DNA of 56,903 bases from JAIBJN01 sp035461525 (lineage in GTDB: Bacteria; Actinomycetota; Thermoleophilia; Gaiellales; Gaiellaceae): assembly GCA_035461525.1 (NCBI GenBank), contig DATHVD010000007.1, positions 1-56,903 of the forward strand. Reading direction: 5' to 3'. A program made the translations under genes and the position numbers. Below, one piece after another: positions 43,997 through 52,105 of the stretch. A model generated the notes under the pieces. The model did no database searches. It had not been told where the DNA came from and saw only the letters and a list, made by a program, of their open reading frames with translations. Position 1 is the first letter of the stretch, and each line of letters opens with the position of its first letter.

Positions 43997-44115
43997 CGGG
44001 CGTTCGGCTTTCCGAACGTCGAAACGCAAGGTGGCCTCATTCCGCGCAGGGCCGGTCCCTGGGAGGCTGCGGGCAGACAACGAGACCTCCCGGAACCGGA
44101 AAGGACACGCCCGCA

Positions 44116-46365
44116 ATGACTCCCCTCGCCACCTCCCGCAACCTCGCGGCCCGCATGGGCCGCTGGAGCGCCGCGCACAGGAAGACCGCCGTCTTCGGCT
44201 GGCTGGCCTTCGTCGCCGTCTCCGTCGCCATCGGAACGATGGTCGGCACGAACAAGCTCGACCCTGCCGACGCCAACGTCGGCGAGGCGGGCCGCGCCCA
44301 CGCGATCCTCGACCGAGGCGGCTTTGCCGACACGATGGACGAGAGCGTCATCGTCCAGAGCGACGCCGCAGGCGCGTCCGACCCGGCGTTCCAGGCCGTC
44401 CTCCGCGACGTCGTCGCCGCGGTCTCCGGGGCAGAGGGCGTCTCGAACGTCCGCTCGCCCGCGGACGACCCGGCGCTCGTCTCGGCCGACGGCCGCTCCG
44501 CGCTCGTCCAGTACGAGCTCTCGGACGTGCACACCGCCGCCGTCGACCGGATCGAGCCCGTTCTCGCCTCGCTGGACGAGGTCGCCGCCTCCCATCCCGG
44601 CTTCGTCGTCGAGGCGTTCGGGAGCGCGAGCGGCACGATGGCTCTCAACGAGACGATCCAGGAGGACTTCGAGCGCGCGGAGCTGATCGCCGTCCCGCTC
44701 ACCCTCGGCATCCTCCTCGCCGTCTTCGGCGCGATCGTCGCCGCAGGCATCCCGCTGCTCCTCGGCCTGTCGGCGGTCGTCGCGGCGCTCGGCCTGCTCG
44801 CCGTCCCGAGCCAGCTCTTCGCCGCCGACGAGGCGGCGGCCTCGGTGATCCTCCTCATCGGCCTCGCCGTCGGCGTCGACTACTCGCTCTTCTACCTCAA
44901 GCGCGAGCGCGAGGAGCGCGCGGCCGGACGCGGGCCGAAGGCGGCGCTCGAGGCGGCAGCCGCGACGTCCGGCCGGGCCGTCCTCATCTCCGGCCTGACG
45001 GTCATCGTCGCCCTCGCCGGGCTCTTCTTCGGCGGGTCGCAGATCTGGACGTCGATCGCCATCGGCACGATCATCGTCGTCGCCATCTCGGTCGCGGGGT
45101 CGCTGACGGTGCTGCCGGCGCTCCTCTCGTGGCTCGGCGACCGCGTCGAGAAGGGGAGGATCCCGCTCCTGCAGCGGCTCCGCCGCTCCGACGGCGACTC
45201 CCGCGTGTGGGCCGCGATCCTCGACCGCGTGCTCCGCCGACCGCTCGTCTCGGCGGCGGCGGCCGGAGGGCTCCTGCTCGCGCTCGCCGTCCCGGCGATC
45301 GGCATGCACACCGCGTTCCCCTCGCTCTCCGACCTCCCGCGCGACATCGCCATCGTGCAGACCTACGACCGCATCCAGGCGACGTTCCCCGGCGGGCCGC
45401 TGCCCGCCGTCGTCGCCGTCGAGGCCGACGACGTCCGCTCGGCCGAGGTGCAGGCGGCCTTCGCCGACCTGCGCGAGCGGGCGATCGCCACGGGCCTCAT
45501 GCACGACCCGATCCACGTGCAGGCGAGCGAGGACGGCACCGTCGCCCTCGTCTCGGTTCCCCTCGCGGGGACGGGAACCGACGACGCCTCGAACGAGGCG
45601 CTCGCGGCCCTCCGCGAGGACGTCATTCCGGCCACGATCGGCGCCGTCGCCGGCGTCGAGGCGGCGGTCACGGGCGAGACGGCCGCGTCGAAGGACTTCA
45701 ACGAGCTCATGAAGGACCGCGCGCCGATCGTGTTCGCGTTCGTCCTCCTGCTCGCCTTTGCGCTCCTGCTCGTCTCGTTCCGCTCCGTCGTCATCGCGGC
45801 AAAGGCGGTGGCCCTCAACCTGCTCTCGGTCGCCGCCGCCTACGGGCTCCTGGTCGTCGTCTTCCAGTGGGGCTGGGGCGAGTCGCTTTTCGGCTTCGAG
45901 TCGAACGGCGCGATCACGGCGTGGCTCCCGCTCTTCATGTTCGTGATCCTCTTCGGCCTCTCGATGGACTACCACGTGTTCATCCTCAGCCGCATCCGCG
46001 AGGCTTACGACCGCGGCCTCCCGACGGAAGCGGCCGTGACGCACGGCATCAAGACGACGGCCGGCGTCGTCTCGGCGGCCGCATTCGTGATGGTGGCGGT
46101 GTTCTCGATCTTCGCCACGCTGTCGACGCTAGACATGAAGCAGGCCGGCGTCGGGCTCGCCGCGGCGATCCTGATCGACGCCACGATCGTGCGGGCGGTG
46201 CTCCTCCCCTCGGTCATGAAGCTCCTCGGCGACTGGAACTGGTACCTGCCGCGGCGGCTCGAGTGGCTGCCCGAGGTCGCGCACGAGACGGAGCCCGCTC
46301 CGGCGGCCGCGCCGTCCGGGCCGGCGCTCCCGGCCGTGCCGGCTCCGGCGCCCGCCGGGCGCTGA
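44116..46365 (+). CDS. MMPL family RND transporter
   Basis: 749-aa exporter, paralogue in type of the one at 21110. Helix motifs are GVDYSLFYLKREREER (about residue 255) and FGLSMDYHVFILSRIREAY (about residue 615), with the two porter domains between. ATG 44116 has GGAAAGGA about 10 nt upstream. It follows the NarL-type operon and the MFS pump, all on one strand, with a terminator-like hairpin after it. Substrate unknown. Confidence 0.92.
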   Translation: MTPLATSRNLAARMGRWSAAHRKTAVFGWLAFVAVSVAIGTMVGTNKLDPADANVGEAGRAHAILDRGGFADTMDESVIVQSDAAGASDPAFQAVLRDVVAAVSGAEGVSNVRSPADDPALVSADGRSALVQYELSDVHTAAVDRIEPVLASLDEVAASHPGFVVEAFGSASGTMALNETIQEDFERAELIAVPLTLGILLAVFGAIVAAGIPLLLGLSAVVAALGLLAVPSQLFAADEAAASVILLIGLAVGVDYSLFYLKREREERAAGRGPKAALEAAAATSGRAVLISGLTVIVALAGLFFGGSQIWTSIAIGTIIVVAISVAGSLTVLPALLSWLGDRVEKGRIPLLQRLRRSDGDSRVWAAILDRVLRRPLVSAAAAGGLLLALAVPAIGMHTAFPSLSDLPRDIAIVQTYDRIQATFPGGPLPAVVAVEADDVRSAEVQAAFADLRERAIATGLMHDPIHVQASEDGTVALVSVPLAGTGTDDASNEALAALREDVIPATIGAVAGVEAAVTGETAASKDFNELMKDRAPIVFAFVLLLAFALLLVSFRSVVIAAKAVALNLLSVAAAYGLLVVVFQWGWGESLFGFESNGAITAWLPLFMFVILFGLSMDYHVFILSRIREAYDRGLPTEAAVTHGIKTTAGVVSAAAFVMVAVFSIFATLSTLDMKQAGVGLAAAILIDATIVRAVLLPSVMKLLGDWNWYLPRRLEWLPEVAHETEPAPAAAPSGPALPAVPAPAPAGR

Positions 46366-46380
46366 GCCGAACCCCGCTCG

Positions 46381-46420
46381 AGGCCCGCGCCCGCACGCCG
46401 GGGGCGCGGGCCTCTCCTCT
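46381..46420 (+). terminator. Rho-independent-type terminator after MMPL gene
   Basis: Stem AGGCCCGCGCCC / GGGCGCGGGCCT (12 bp) with a 9-nt loop, followed by a pyrimidine run CTCCTCTT. It lies 16 nt after the MMPL stop. Confidence 0.7.
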
Positions 46421-46826
46421 TGAAAGCGGCCGCCGAGCGTGGAATCGTTGTGGACATGAGGCAGCTGTCACGAGCTTTCGGCGTCCGTCCGTCGTGCAGC
46501 TCGGGCGCCCGCGCGGCAGGGCCCGTAGATATCGCCGGCACCACCACGCTCGCACGCGGTGGCGGGCGTGGAGCCGGCGACGGGAAAGAAGGGAAGGAAG
46601 CGCTCGAGGCGGAGCCCGCTGCGGCGGGGCTCCGCCTCGGCGTCCGTGGGCTACGAGCCGGGGGAGAGATCCGGGAGCCTGCGGCAAGCCCCAGGGCCTC
46701 CGACCCGTACGCGCAGAGAGAGTACGCCTCTCACGCGCCCAGGTGGGAGACGAGGGCAAATGTTTTCAGAATCCTCACATTTGCTGGGAGGGCGGTTTCG
46801 CGCTCTCCGGACGGTAGGGTTGGGCC
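46421..46826. other. Noncoding stretch rich in hairpins
   Basis: About 400 nt without a convincing gene. It contains a CCACC/GGTGG stem near 46550-46562, a perfect 13-bp stem (arms at 46605-46617 and 46627-46639, 9-nt loop) and the AT-rich inverted repeat at 46756-46784. This pattern suits a structured RNA or a long regulated leader for the MmcQ gene. I could not match it to a known RNA family. Confidence 0.4.
46756..46784. promoter_or_regulatory. AT-rich inverted repeat upstream of MmcQ gene
   Basis: GCAAATGT, a 13-nt AT-rich spacer, then ACATTTGC: perfect 8-bp arms. It is one of the few AT-rich islands in the window and lies 42 nt before the MmcQ GTG, where an operator or RNA stem could sit. 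Confidence 0.4.
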
Positions 46827-47183
46827 GTGCCGGACCTCACGGACCTGGCCGACCGGCTTCGCCGTCTCGCCCTCTCCTTCCCGGAGGCCTACGAGGACGA
46901 GCCCTGGGGCCACCCGGTCTTCAAGGTGGCGGAGAACAGGATGTTCGCGTCGATGTCGTTCTCGGACGACGCCGTGCTCCTGACCGTCAAGCTGACGGCC
47001 GAGGAGCGGGAGATGGCGCACCTGCTTCCGTTCGTCTCGACCGCGCGCTACGTCGGGCGCTACGGGTGGGTGACCGCGGAGGTCGCGGACGAGGAGTCGC
47101 TCGAGTCCGCCCTCGAGTGGCTGCGCGAGAGCTACTGGCTGAAGGCGCCCGCGCACCTGCGCGCCGCGGTCGAGGGCGAGTGA
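46827..47183 (+). CDS. MmcQ/YjbR family protein
   Basis: 118 aa. The double-wing pattern of MmcQ/YjbR is clear: LSFPEAYEDEPWGHPVFKVAENRMFASM, VLLTVKLTAEEREML-like strand, YVGRYGWVTAEV and the last helix LRESYWLKAPAHLRA. Some members bind DNA, others are of unknown function. GTG 46827 is the first good start. The stop overlaps the following GTG by 4 nt (GTGA). Confidence 0.9.
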   Translation: MPDLTDLADRLRRLALSFPEAYEDEPWGHPVFKVAENRMFASMSFSDDAVLLTVKLTAEEREMAHLLPFVSTARYVGRYGWVTAEVADEESLESALEWLRESYWLKAPAHLRAAVEGE

Positions 47184-47791
47184 CCGGGCTCGCCGCGCTC
47201 CGGCCGGGCCTCCACCGCTGGACGGCCGTCCATCCGGACGCGGAGCCGGAGCCGGCGTCGGGGAGCCCGGCGGACTGGGGGCCGGAGGTCGGGTGCATCG
47301 CGTACGAGGCGCCGGACGCGCTCCTGCTCGTCGACCCGCTCGTGCCGGACGACCGCGTCGACCTCCTCCGGGGGCTCGACGCCCTCGTCGAGCGGCACGG
47401 GCGGCCGGTCGCGATCGTCACGACCCTGAAGTTCCACCGGCGGAGCCGGGACGCTCTCGCCGCGCGCTACTGCGCGACCACGTCGCGGGCGCGCGAGGCC
47501 CTGCCGGCCGGCGTCGAGACAGTGCCGATCCGGAGGGCGGGGGAGACGATGGTGTGGCTCCCCGAGCACGCCGCGCTCGTCCCCGGCGACCGCCTCCTCG
47601 GCGACGACGAGGGCGGCGTGCGGCTCTGTCCCGACTCGTGGCTGCGCTACCTGCCGAGCGGCCTGCGCCGGGCCGAGCTGCGCGAGGCGCTCCGACCGCT
47701 CCTCGACCTCCCGATCGAGCTCGTCCTCGTCTCCCACGGCGAGCCGGTGCTCGCCGGCGGCCGCGAGGCGATCGCGCGGGCGCTCGCATAG
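47180..47791 (+). CDS. Metallo-beta-lactamase-fold-like protein with degenerate metal site
   Basis: 203 aa. The general layout follows MBL-fold proteins: GCIAYEAPDALLLVDPLVPDD at the start, IVTTLKFHRRSRDALAARY where THxHxDH normally is, and VLVSHGEPVLAGG at the end. The HxHxDH ligands are mostly missing, so zinc chemistry is doubtful. GTG 47180 overlaps the MmcQ stop by 4 nt, so it is part of the same transcript. Function unknown. Confidence 0.75.
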   Translation: MTGLAALRPGLHRWTAVHPDAEPEPASGSPADWGPEVGCIAYEAPDALLLVDPLVPDDRVDLLRGLDALVERHGRPVAIVTTLKFHRRSRDALAARYCATTSRAREALPAGVETVPIRRAGETMVWLPEHAALVPGDRLLGDDEGGVRLCPDSWLRYLPSGLRRAELREALRPLLDLPIELVLVSHGEPVLAGGREAIARALA

Positions 47792-47803
47792 CGGCCGCCG
47801 CGC

Positions 47804-47923
47804 TCAGTCGGCGGTCGGCACGTCCTCGGCGTCGGCGTCGTCCCGCTCCGGGTCGGGCACGGGCGAGCCCTCCTCGGTCTCCTCGATGTCCTGCTCGGGC
47901 TGCTGAGTATCCTCCGTCTCCAT
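47804..47923 (-). CDS. Small acidic protein opposite thrS start
   Basis: A 39-aa frame (METEDTQQPEQDIEETEEGS, then PVPDPERDDADAEDVPTAD) full of Glu, Asp and Pro. The ATG shares bases with the thrS ATG on the other strand. No clear ribosome-binding site. Its composition is unlike random GC-rich antisense, which makes Arg/Ala/Gly-rich frames, so it may be a real short disordered protein, but this is uncertain. Confidence 0.45.
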   Translation of the reverse strand: METEDTQQPEQDIEETEEGSPVPDPERDDADAEDVPTAD

Positions 47924-49814
47924 GCGCGTCATTCTTCCCGACGAGGCCGAGCTCGAGCTCCCGGAGGGCGCGACGGGCCTCGAGGCGGCCCGCGCGATCG
48001 GGCCGAAGCTGGCCGAGCAGGCTGTGCTCGTGCGGGCAAACGGGAGCGTCCGCGACCTGCGCCTGCCGCTCGCCGACGGGGAGCGGATCCAGATCCTGAC
48101 GACGCGCGACCGGGAGGACCCCGACGCCCTCTACGTCCTCCGCCACTCCGCGGCCCACCTCCTCGCGGAGGCCGCCCGCCGCCTCTACCCGGGGACGAGG
48201 GTGGCGATCGGGCCGCCGATCGAGAACGGCTTCTACTACGACTTCGAGTTCCCCGAGCCGGTGACGGAGGAGGCGCTCGAGCGGCTCGAGGAGGAGATAC
48301 GGCGCGAGATCGCCGAAGGGCGGGAGTGGGAGCGCTGGGAGTCGAGCCGGGACGAGGCGCGGAGCTTCTTCGAGCAGGAGGGCGAGCCGTACAAGGTCGA
48401 GCTCGTGGACACGGCCGAGGGCGACATCTCCTTCTACCGGCAGGGGGACTTCGTCGACCTCTGCCGCGGCCCGCACCTGCAGAACGCCGAGCCGATCAAG
48501 GCCGTGAAGCTGACGTCGCTGGCCGGCGCGTACTGGCGCGGCGACGAGACGCGGCCGCAGCTCACCCGGATCTACGGGACGGCGTTCTTCGACCCGCGCG
48601 ACCTCGAGCAGCACCTCCACCGGCTCGAGGAGGCCCGCCGTCGCGACCACCGCCGCCTCGGCAAGGACCTCAAGCTCTTCGACTTCTCGGAGCTCTCGCC
48701 CGGGATGCCGTTCTGGCACCCGCGCGGCATGGTCGTCTGGAACGTCCTCGAGGACCTGCGCCGGCGCGAGAACGCGCGCCGCGGCTACGTCGAGGTGCGG
48801 ACGCCGCAGCTCTACGACTCCGAGCTCTGGCGCACCTCGGGCCACTGGGAGAAGTACCAGGAGCACATGTTCCGGCTCGAGGTCGAGGGGCGCGACTACG
48901 GCCTGAAGCCGATGAACTGCCCCGGCCACTGTCTCCTCTACTCGCTCGCCCCGCACAGCTACCGGGAGCTGCCGCTCCGCCTCGCCGAGGCGGGGAACCT
49001 CCACCGCAACGAGCTCTCGGGCGTCCTGCACGGGCTCCTGCGCGTGCGCCACTTCGTGCAGGACGACGCGCACGTCTTCTGCACGGTCGACCAGATCCAG
49101 GAGGAGCTGCTCGCCTGTCTCGACTACGCGCTCCACCTCTACGACCTCTTCGAGCTGGAGATGCGTGTCGAGCTCTCGCTGCGCCCGGAGAACAAGCTGG
49201 GCACGGACGACGAGTGGGACCTCGCCGAGGAGCAGCTTGCCCGGGCGCTGGCGGCAAGGGGCCTCGAGTACACGGCAAGCGAGGGCGAGGGCTCCTTCTA
49301 CGGGCCGAAGATCGACCTGCACATCGCCGACTCGCTGGGCCGGAGCTGGCAGCTCGGCACGGTGCAGCTCGACCTGCAGATGCCGAAGCGCTTCGGGCTC
49401 ACCTACCAGGGCGACGACAACGCCGAGCACACGCCCGCGCTGATCCACCGGGCCCTCCTCGGCTCGCTCGAGCGCTTCATCGGCGTCTACCTCGAGCACA
49501 CGGGCGGCGACCTGCCGCTCTTCCTCGCGCCCGAGCAGGCGCGCATCCTCCCCGTGGGCGACGCTAACCGCCCCGATGCGGCGATGCTCGCCGAGCGGCT
49601 GCGGGCGGACGGCCTCCGCGTGGAGGTGGACGACCGCGAGGAGACGCTCGGGCGCCGGATCCGGGACGCCGAGCTCGAGAAGGTGCCGTACGTCGTCGTC
49701 TGGGGGGACCGCGAGTCGCTCGACGCGGTGTCCGTTCGGAGACGGGGCGGCGACAAGTCCGTGCTCTCCGCGGACGAGCTTGCGGCCGAGCTGCGAACCG
49801 CTGCTAGACTCTGA
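47922..49814 (+). CDS. thrS: Threonyl-tRNA synthetase
   Basis: 630-aa class II synthetase. Order of parts: TGS domain (about 1-60), editing domain with RHSAAHLLAEAARRL, then the catalytic core with GMPFWHPRGMVVW (motif 1 region), MNCPGHCLLY, RLAEAGNLHRNE and VQDDAHVF (motif 2). GSFYGPKIDLH and LGTVQLDLQMPKRF follow, and the anticodon-binding domain is near the end. It charges tRNA-Thr. Start ATG 47922 fits the usual N-terminus. No T-box is visible in the short leader. Confidence 0.97.
   Translation: MRVILPDEAELELPEGATGLEAARAIGPKLAEQAVLVRANGSVRDLRLPLADGERIQILTTRDREDPDALYVLRHSAAHLLAEAARRLYPGTRVAIGPPIENGFYYDFEFPEPVTEEALERLEEEIRREIAEGREWERWESSRDEARSFFEQEGEPYKVELVDTAEGDISFYRQGDFVDLCRGPHLQNAEPIKAVKLTSLAGAYWRGDETRPQLTRIYGTAFFDPRDLEQHLHRLEEARRRDHRRLGKDLKLFDFSELSPGMPFWHPRGMVVWNVLEDLRRRENARRGYVEVRTPQLYDSELWRTSGHWEKYQEHMFRLEVEGRDYGLKPMNCPGHCLLYSLAPHSYRELPLRLAEAGNLHRNELSGVLHGLLRVRHFVQDDAHVFCTVDQIQEELLACLDYALHLYDLFELEMRVELSLRPENKLGTDDEWDLAEEQLARALAARGLEYTASEGEGSFYGPKIDLHIADSLGRSWQLGTVQLDLQMPKRFGLTYQGDDNAEHTPALIHRALLGSLERFIGVYLEHTGGDLPLFLAPEQARILPVGDANRPDAAMLAERLRADGLRVEVDDREETLGRRIRDAELEKVPYVVVWGDRESLDAVSVRRRGGDKSVLSADELAAELRTAARL
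49780..49810 (+). promoter_or_regulatory. Candidate infC operon promoter inside thrS 3' end
   Basis: TTGCGG (49780-49785), 19-nt spacer, then TAGACT (49805-49810) with an upstream TG (TGC-TAGACT, extended -10). Transcription would start near 49817, at the base of a 7-bp hairpin (49815-49830). Confidence 0.5.
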
Positions 49815-49960
49815 CTCCTGCAAGCAGGAGCGACGTTTCCTCACCTCCGGAGCCCCGAGCTCATCGGAGGTTTCAACCGAATTGGGGAATTGACGGGCTG
49901 CCTGTGCGCAGCTTTTTCGTGTTCTAGGAGGAGGAAGCAGCACAACTTGGTGACGATTCA
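49815..49960 (+). promoter_or_regulatory. infC-rpmI-rplT leader, possible attenuation region
   Basis: Noncoding leader with the hairpin CTCCTGC-AA-GCAGGAG (49815-49830), a CCTCCG/CGGAGG pairing, and the terminator at 49897-49917. Later it has AGGAGGAGGA near 49926, which is 24 nt from the assigned GTG. Leaders of this operon in other bacteria are controlled by ribosomal protein L20 or IF3; a similar arrangement is inferred here. Confidence 0.5.
49897..49917 (+). terminator. Leader terminator of the infC operon
   Basis: GCTGC, 6-nt loop CTGTGC, GCAGC, then TTTTT. A compact intrinsic terminator about 44 nt before infC. In the leader of an essential operon it is best explained as an attenuator. 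Confidence 0.6.
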
Positions 49961-50542
49961 GTGAGGCCGCGGCGCAGGTTCGAGCAGGCCAGGCCGCAGC
50001 AGGACACGACGCGGATCAACGAAGCGATCCGGGCGCCGAAGGTCCGGCTGGTCGACTCGGACGGCTCGCAGGTCGGCATCAAGCCGACGGCCGAGGCGCT
50101 CGAGTACGCGTACTCCAAGGATCTCGACCTCGTCGAGGTCGCAGCAGGGGCGGATCCGCCCGTCTGCCGGATCATGGACTACGGCAAGTACAAGTACGAG
50201 CAGGAGCAGAAGGCCAAGACAGCGCGGAAGCATCAGTCGCAGATCCAGGTCAAGGAGATCAAGCTCCGCCCCAAGATCGGCGTGCACGACTACGAGACGA
50301 AGAAGGGCCACGTGGTGCGGTTCCTGAACGCGAAGGCGAAGGTGAAGGTGACGATCATGTTCCGCGGCCGCGAGCAGACGCATCCCGAGCGAGGGCGCGA
50401 CCTCCTCATGCGCCTCGCCGAGGACGTCAAGGAGCTCGGCTCGATCGAGTCGCCTCCGCTCCAGGACGGGCGGAACATGGTGATGGTGCTGGCCCCGACG
50501 AAGACGGCCGGACGAGAGGTGGGAGCGACGCAGAATGCCTAA
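49961..50542 (+). CDS. infC: Translation initiation factor IF-3
   Basis: 193 aa, both IF3 domains. The N-domain contains TTRINEAIRAPKVRLVDSDG and the linker signature RIMDYGKYKYEQEQKAK. The C-domain has QVKEIKLRPKIGVHDYETK, VKVTIMFRGREQTHPERG and the final strands. IF3 stops premature 50S joining and checks start codons. GTG 49961 is the only suitable start in frame; the AUU used in some bacteria is not in frame here. The last bases overlap rpmI. Confidence 0.96.
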   Translation: MRPRRRFEQARPQQDTTRINEAIRAPKVRLVDSDGSQVGIKPTAEALEYAYSKDLDLVEVAAGADPPVCRIMDYGKYKYEQEQKAKTARKHQSQIQVKEIKLRPKIGVHDYETKKGHVVRFLNAKAKVKVTIMFRGREQTHPERGRDLLMRLAEDVKELGSIESPPLQDGRNMVMVLAPTKTAGREVGATQNA

Positions 50543-50729
50543 GCAGAAGACGAAGTCGGCCGCGAAGAAGCGGTTCAAGCTGACCGGCGGGGGCCGCGTG
50601 CTGCGGCGCCACGCCATGAAGAGCCACAACCTCGAGAAGAAATCCGCCAAGAGGCGCCGCGGCTTCCGCCGCGACCAGCCCGTGGACAAGAGCGACGTCC
50701 GCGAGGTCGAGCGCCTGCTCGGGCGGTAG
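50535..50729 (+). CDS. rpmI: Ribosomal protein L35 (bL35)
   Basis: 64 aa: MPKQKTKSAAKKRFKLTG, RHAMKSHNLEKKSAKRRRGF, then DKSDVREVERLLGR. Very basic, as expected. AGGTGGGAG precedes the ATG. It overlaps the infC 3' end by 8 nt. Confidence 0.97.
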   Translation: MPKQKTKSAAKKRFKLTGGGRVLRRHAMKSHNLEKKSAKRRRGFRRDQPVDKSDVREVERLLGR

Positions 50730-50747
50730 CGGCAAGAGGAGGAGCGC

Positions 50748-51107
50748 ATGCCCCGCGTCAAGCGATCCGTCCACGCGCGCAAGAAGCGCCGCAAGGTGCT
50801 GGAGCGCGCCAAGGGCTACGTCGGCCAGAGCTCGATCTCCTATCGCAAGGCGAAGGAGGCCGTCCAGAAGGCCGACAACCACGCCTACCGCGACCGCAAG
50901 CGCAAGAAGCGCGTGTTCCGCCAGCTCTGGATCGTGCGCATCAACGCCGCCGCGCGGCAGGAAGGCCTCTCCTACAACCAGTTCGTCGCCGGCTGCCGCA
51001 AGGCGGAGATCGCGCTCGACCGCAAGGCGCTCGCGGACATCGCCGTGAACGACCCGGCGGCGTTCTCGAAGATCGCCGCGCAGGCCAAAGCCGCGCTCGA
51101 GGCCTGA
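50748..51107 (+). CDS. rplT: Ribosomal protein L20 (bL20)
   Basis: 119 aa with the basic N-terminal extension (MPRVKRSVHARKKRRKVLERAKG) and the globular tail RKAEIALDRKALADIAV. It binds 23S rRNA early in 50S assembly. In other bacteria it also binds the operon leader. A strong ribosome-binding site (GAGGAGGAG) lies just before ATG 50748. Confidence 0.97.
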   Translation: MPRVKRSVHARKKRRKVLERAKGYVGQSSISYRKAKEAVQKADNHAYRDRKRKKRVFRQLWIVRINAAARQEGLSYNQFVAGCRKAEIALDRKALADIAVNDPAAFSKIAAQAKAALEA

Positions 51108-51139
51108 GCGCGCAGGCCGTTCCCGCCCTCTTCCGCGGC

Positions 51140-52105
51140 ATGGCGGAGGACTTCGAGCGGGGCGGGTCGCCGCTCTACGCCCGGCTCGCGCGCGAGCACG
51201 CCGACGACCCCGCCCTGGCCGAGGTCGCCGGCGGCGCCCCGCCGACGTGGGAGCTGCCGCTTCGCCTGTTCGGGGCGGTGCACTACCTCGCGCTCGCCGG
51301 CACTGTCGAGCGTCCGTGGGACGACCTGCCCGGTGTCCTCCGCGAGCACCGCGACGCCGTCGCTCGCTTCGTGGCGGAACAGCCGGTGCAGACGAACGAG
51401 CCGCAGCGGAGCTGGGGCATGCTCCCCGGCTTCCTCGCCGTGGCCGCCGGCGTCGGCCCCACGCAGATCGACCTCGTCGAGCTCGGCCCGAGCGGCGGTC
51501 TCAACCTCTACTGGGATCGCTACGGCTACCGCTACGGCGGTGAGACCTGGGGCCCCGAGGACGCGTCCCTCGTGCTCGAGGGCGACGTGCGCCGCGCGCT
51601 CCCGGACGGGCTGCTCGGCACGCGCGTCGCGGTCGGGCGCCGCGTGGGGATCGACCGGAGCCCGGTCGACGTCACGAGCGACGAGGGCGCGCGGCTCCTG
51701 CAGGCGTTCGTGTGGGCCGACCAGGAGCACCGGCTGGAGCGGCTCCGGCGCGCGATCGAGGTCGTCCGCGAGGATCCGCCGGAGCTCGTCCGGGGCGACT
51801 TCGTCGCGATCCTCCCGGAGGTCCTCGCCGAGCGCGACCCCGAGACGGTCACGGTCGTCTTCGACGCGACGTCGACGGTCTACCTCGGCGAGGGTGAGGC
51901 GGGGAGGCTCGCGGAGGCGATCGCCGAGGCGGGCGCCCACGGCCCGCTCGCGTGGGTCTCGTACGAGCTCCCATCCGGGGCCGACGCCGCGTACGACGCC
52001 TTCGCCCTCGAGGCGCAGGTCTGGCCCGGCGGCGAGCGACGGCGCCTCGCCCGGCTCGACGGTCACGCGAACTGGCTCGCCTGGGTGGACGAGCGGGTCC
52101 CGTGA
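51140..52105 (+). CDS. DUF2332 family protein
   Basis: 321 aa matching the DUF2332 pattern: YARLAREHADDPALAEV, LPLRLFGAVHYLAL, then QTNEPQRSWGMLPGFL and LVELGPSGGLNLYWDRYGYRYG. RVGIDRSPVDVTSDEGARLLQAFVWADQEHRLERL comes next, with VTVVFDATSTVYL near the end. The LGPSGGLNL segment is like a SAM-binding loop, but the family is uncharacterised. It comes 32 nt after rplT, and its stop overlaps the next GTG by 4 nt (GTGA). Confidence 0.9.
   Translation: MAEDFERGGSPLYARLAREHADDPALAEVAGGAPPTWELPLRLFGAVHYLALAGTVERPWDDLPGVLREHRDAVARFVAEQPVQTNEPQRSWGMLPGFLAVAAGVGPTQIDLVELGPSGGLNLYWDRYGYRYGGETWGPEDASLVLEGDVRRALPDGLLGTRVAVGRRVGIDRSPVDVTSDEGARLLQAFVWADQEHRLERLRRAIEVVREDPPELVRGDFVAILPEVLAERDPETVTVVFDATSTVYLGEGEAGRLAEAIAEAGAHGPLAWVSYELPSGADAAYDAFALEAQVWPGGERRRLARLDGHANWLAWVDERVP

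Noticed and set aside
43861..46044. 727-codon minus-strand frame opposite the MMPL gene, and long plus-strand frame from 44031
   Set aside because: Both are shadows of the MMPL coding frame with Arg/Asp-rich low complexity and no family pattern.
49956..49958. AUU start codon for infC, as in enteric bacteria
   Set aside because: The ATT is not in the infC reading frame.
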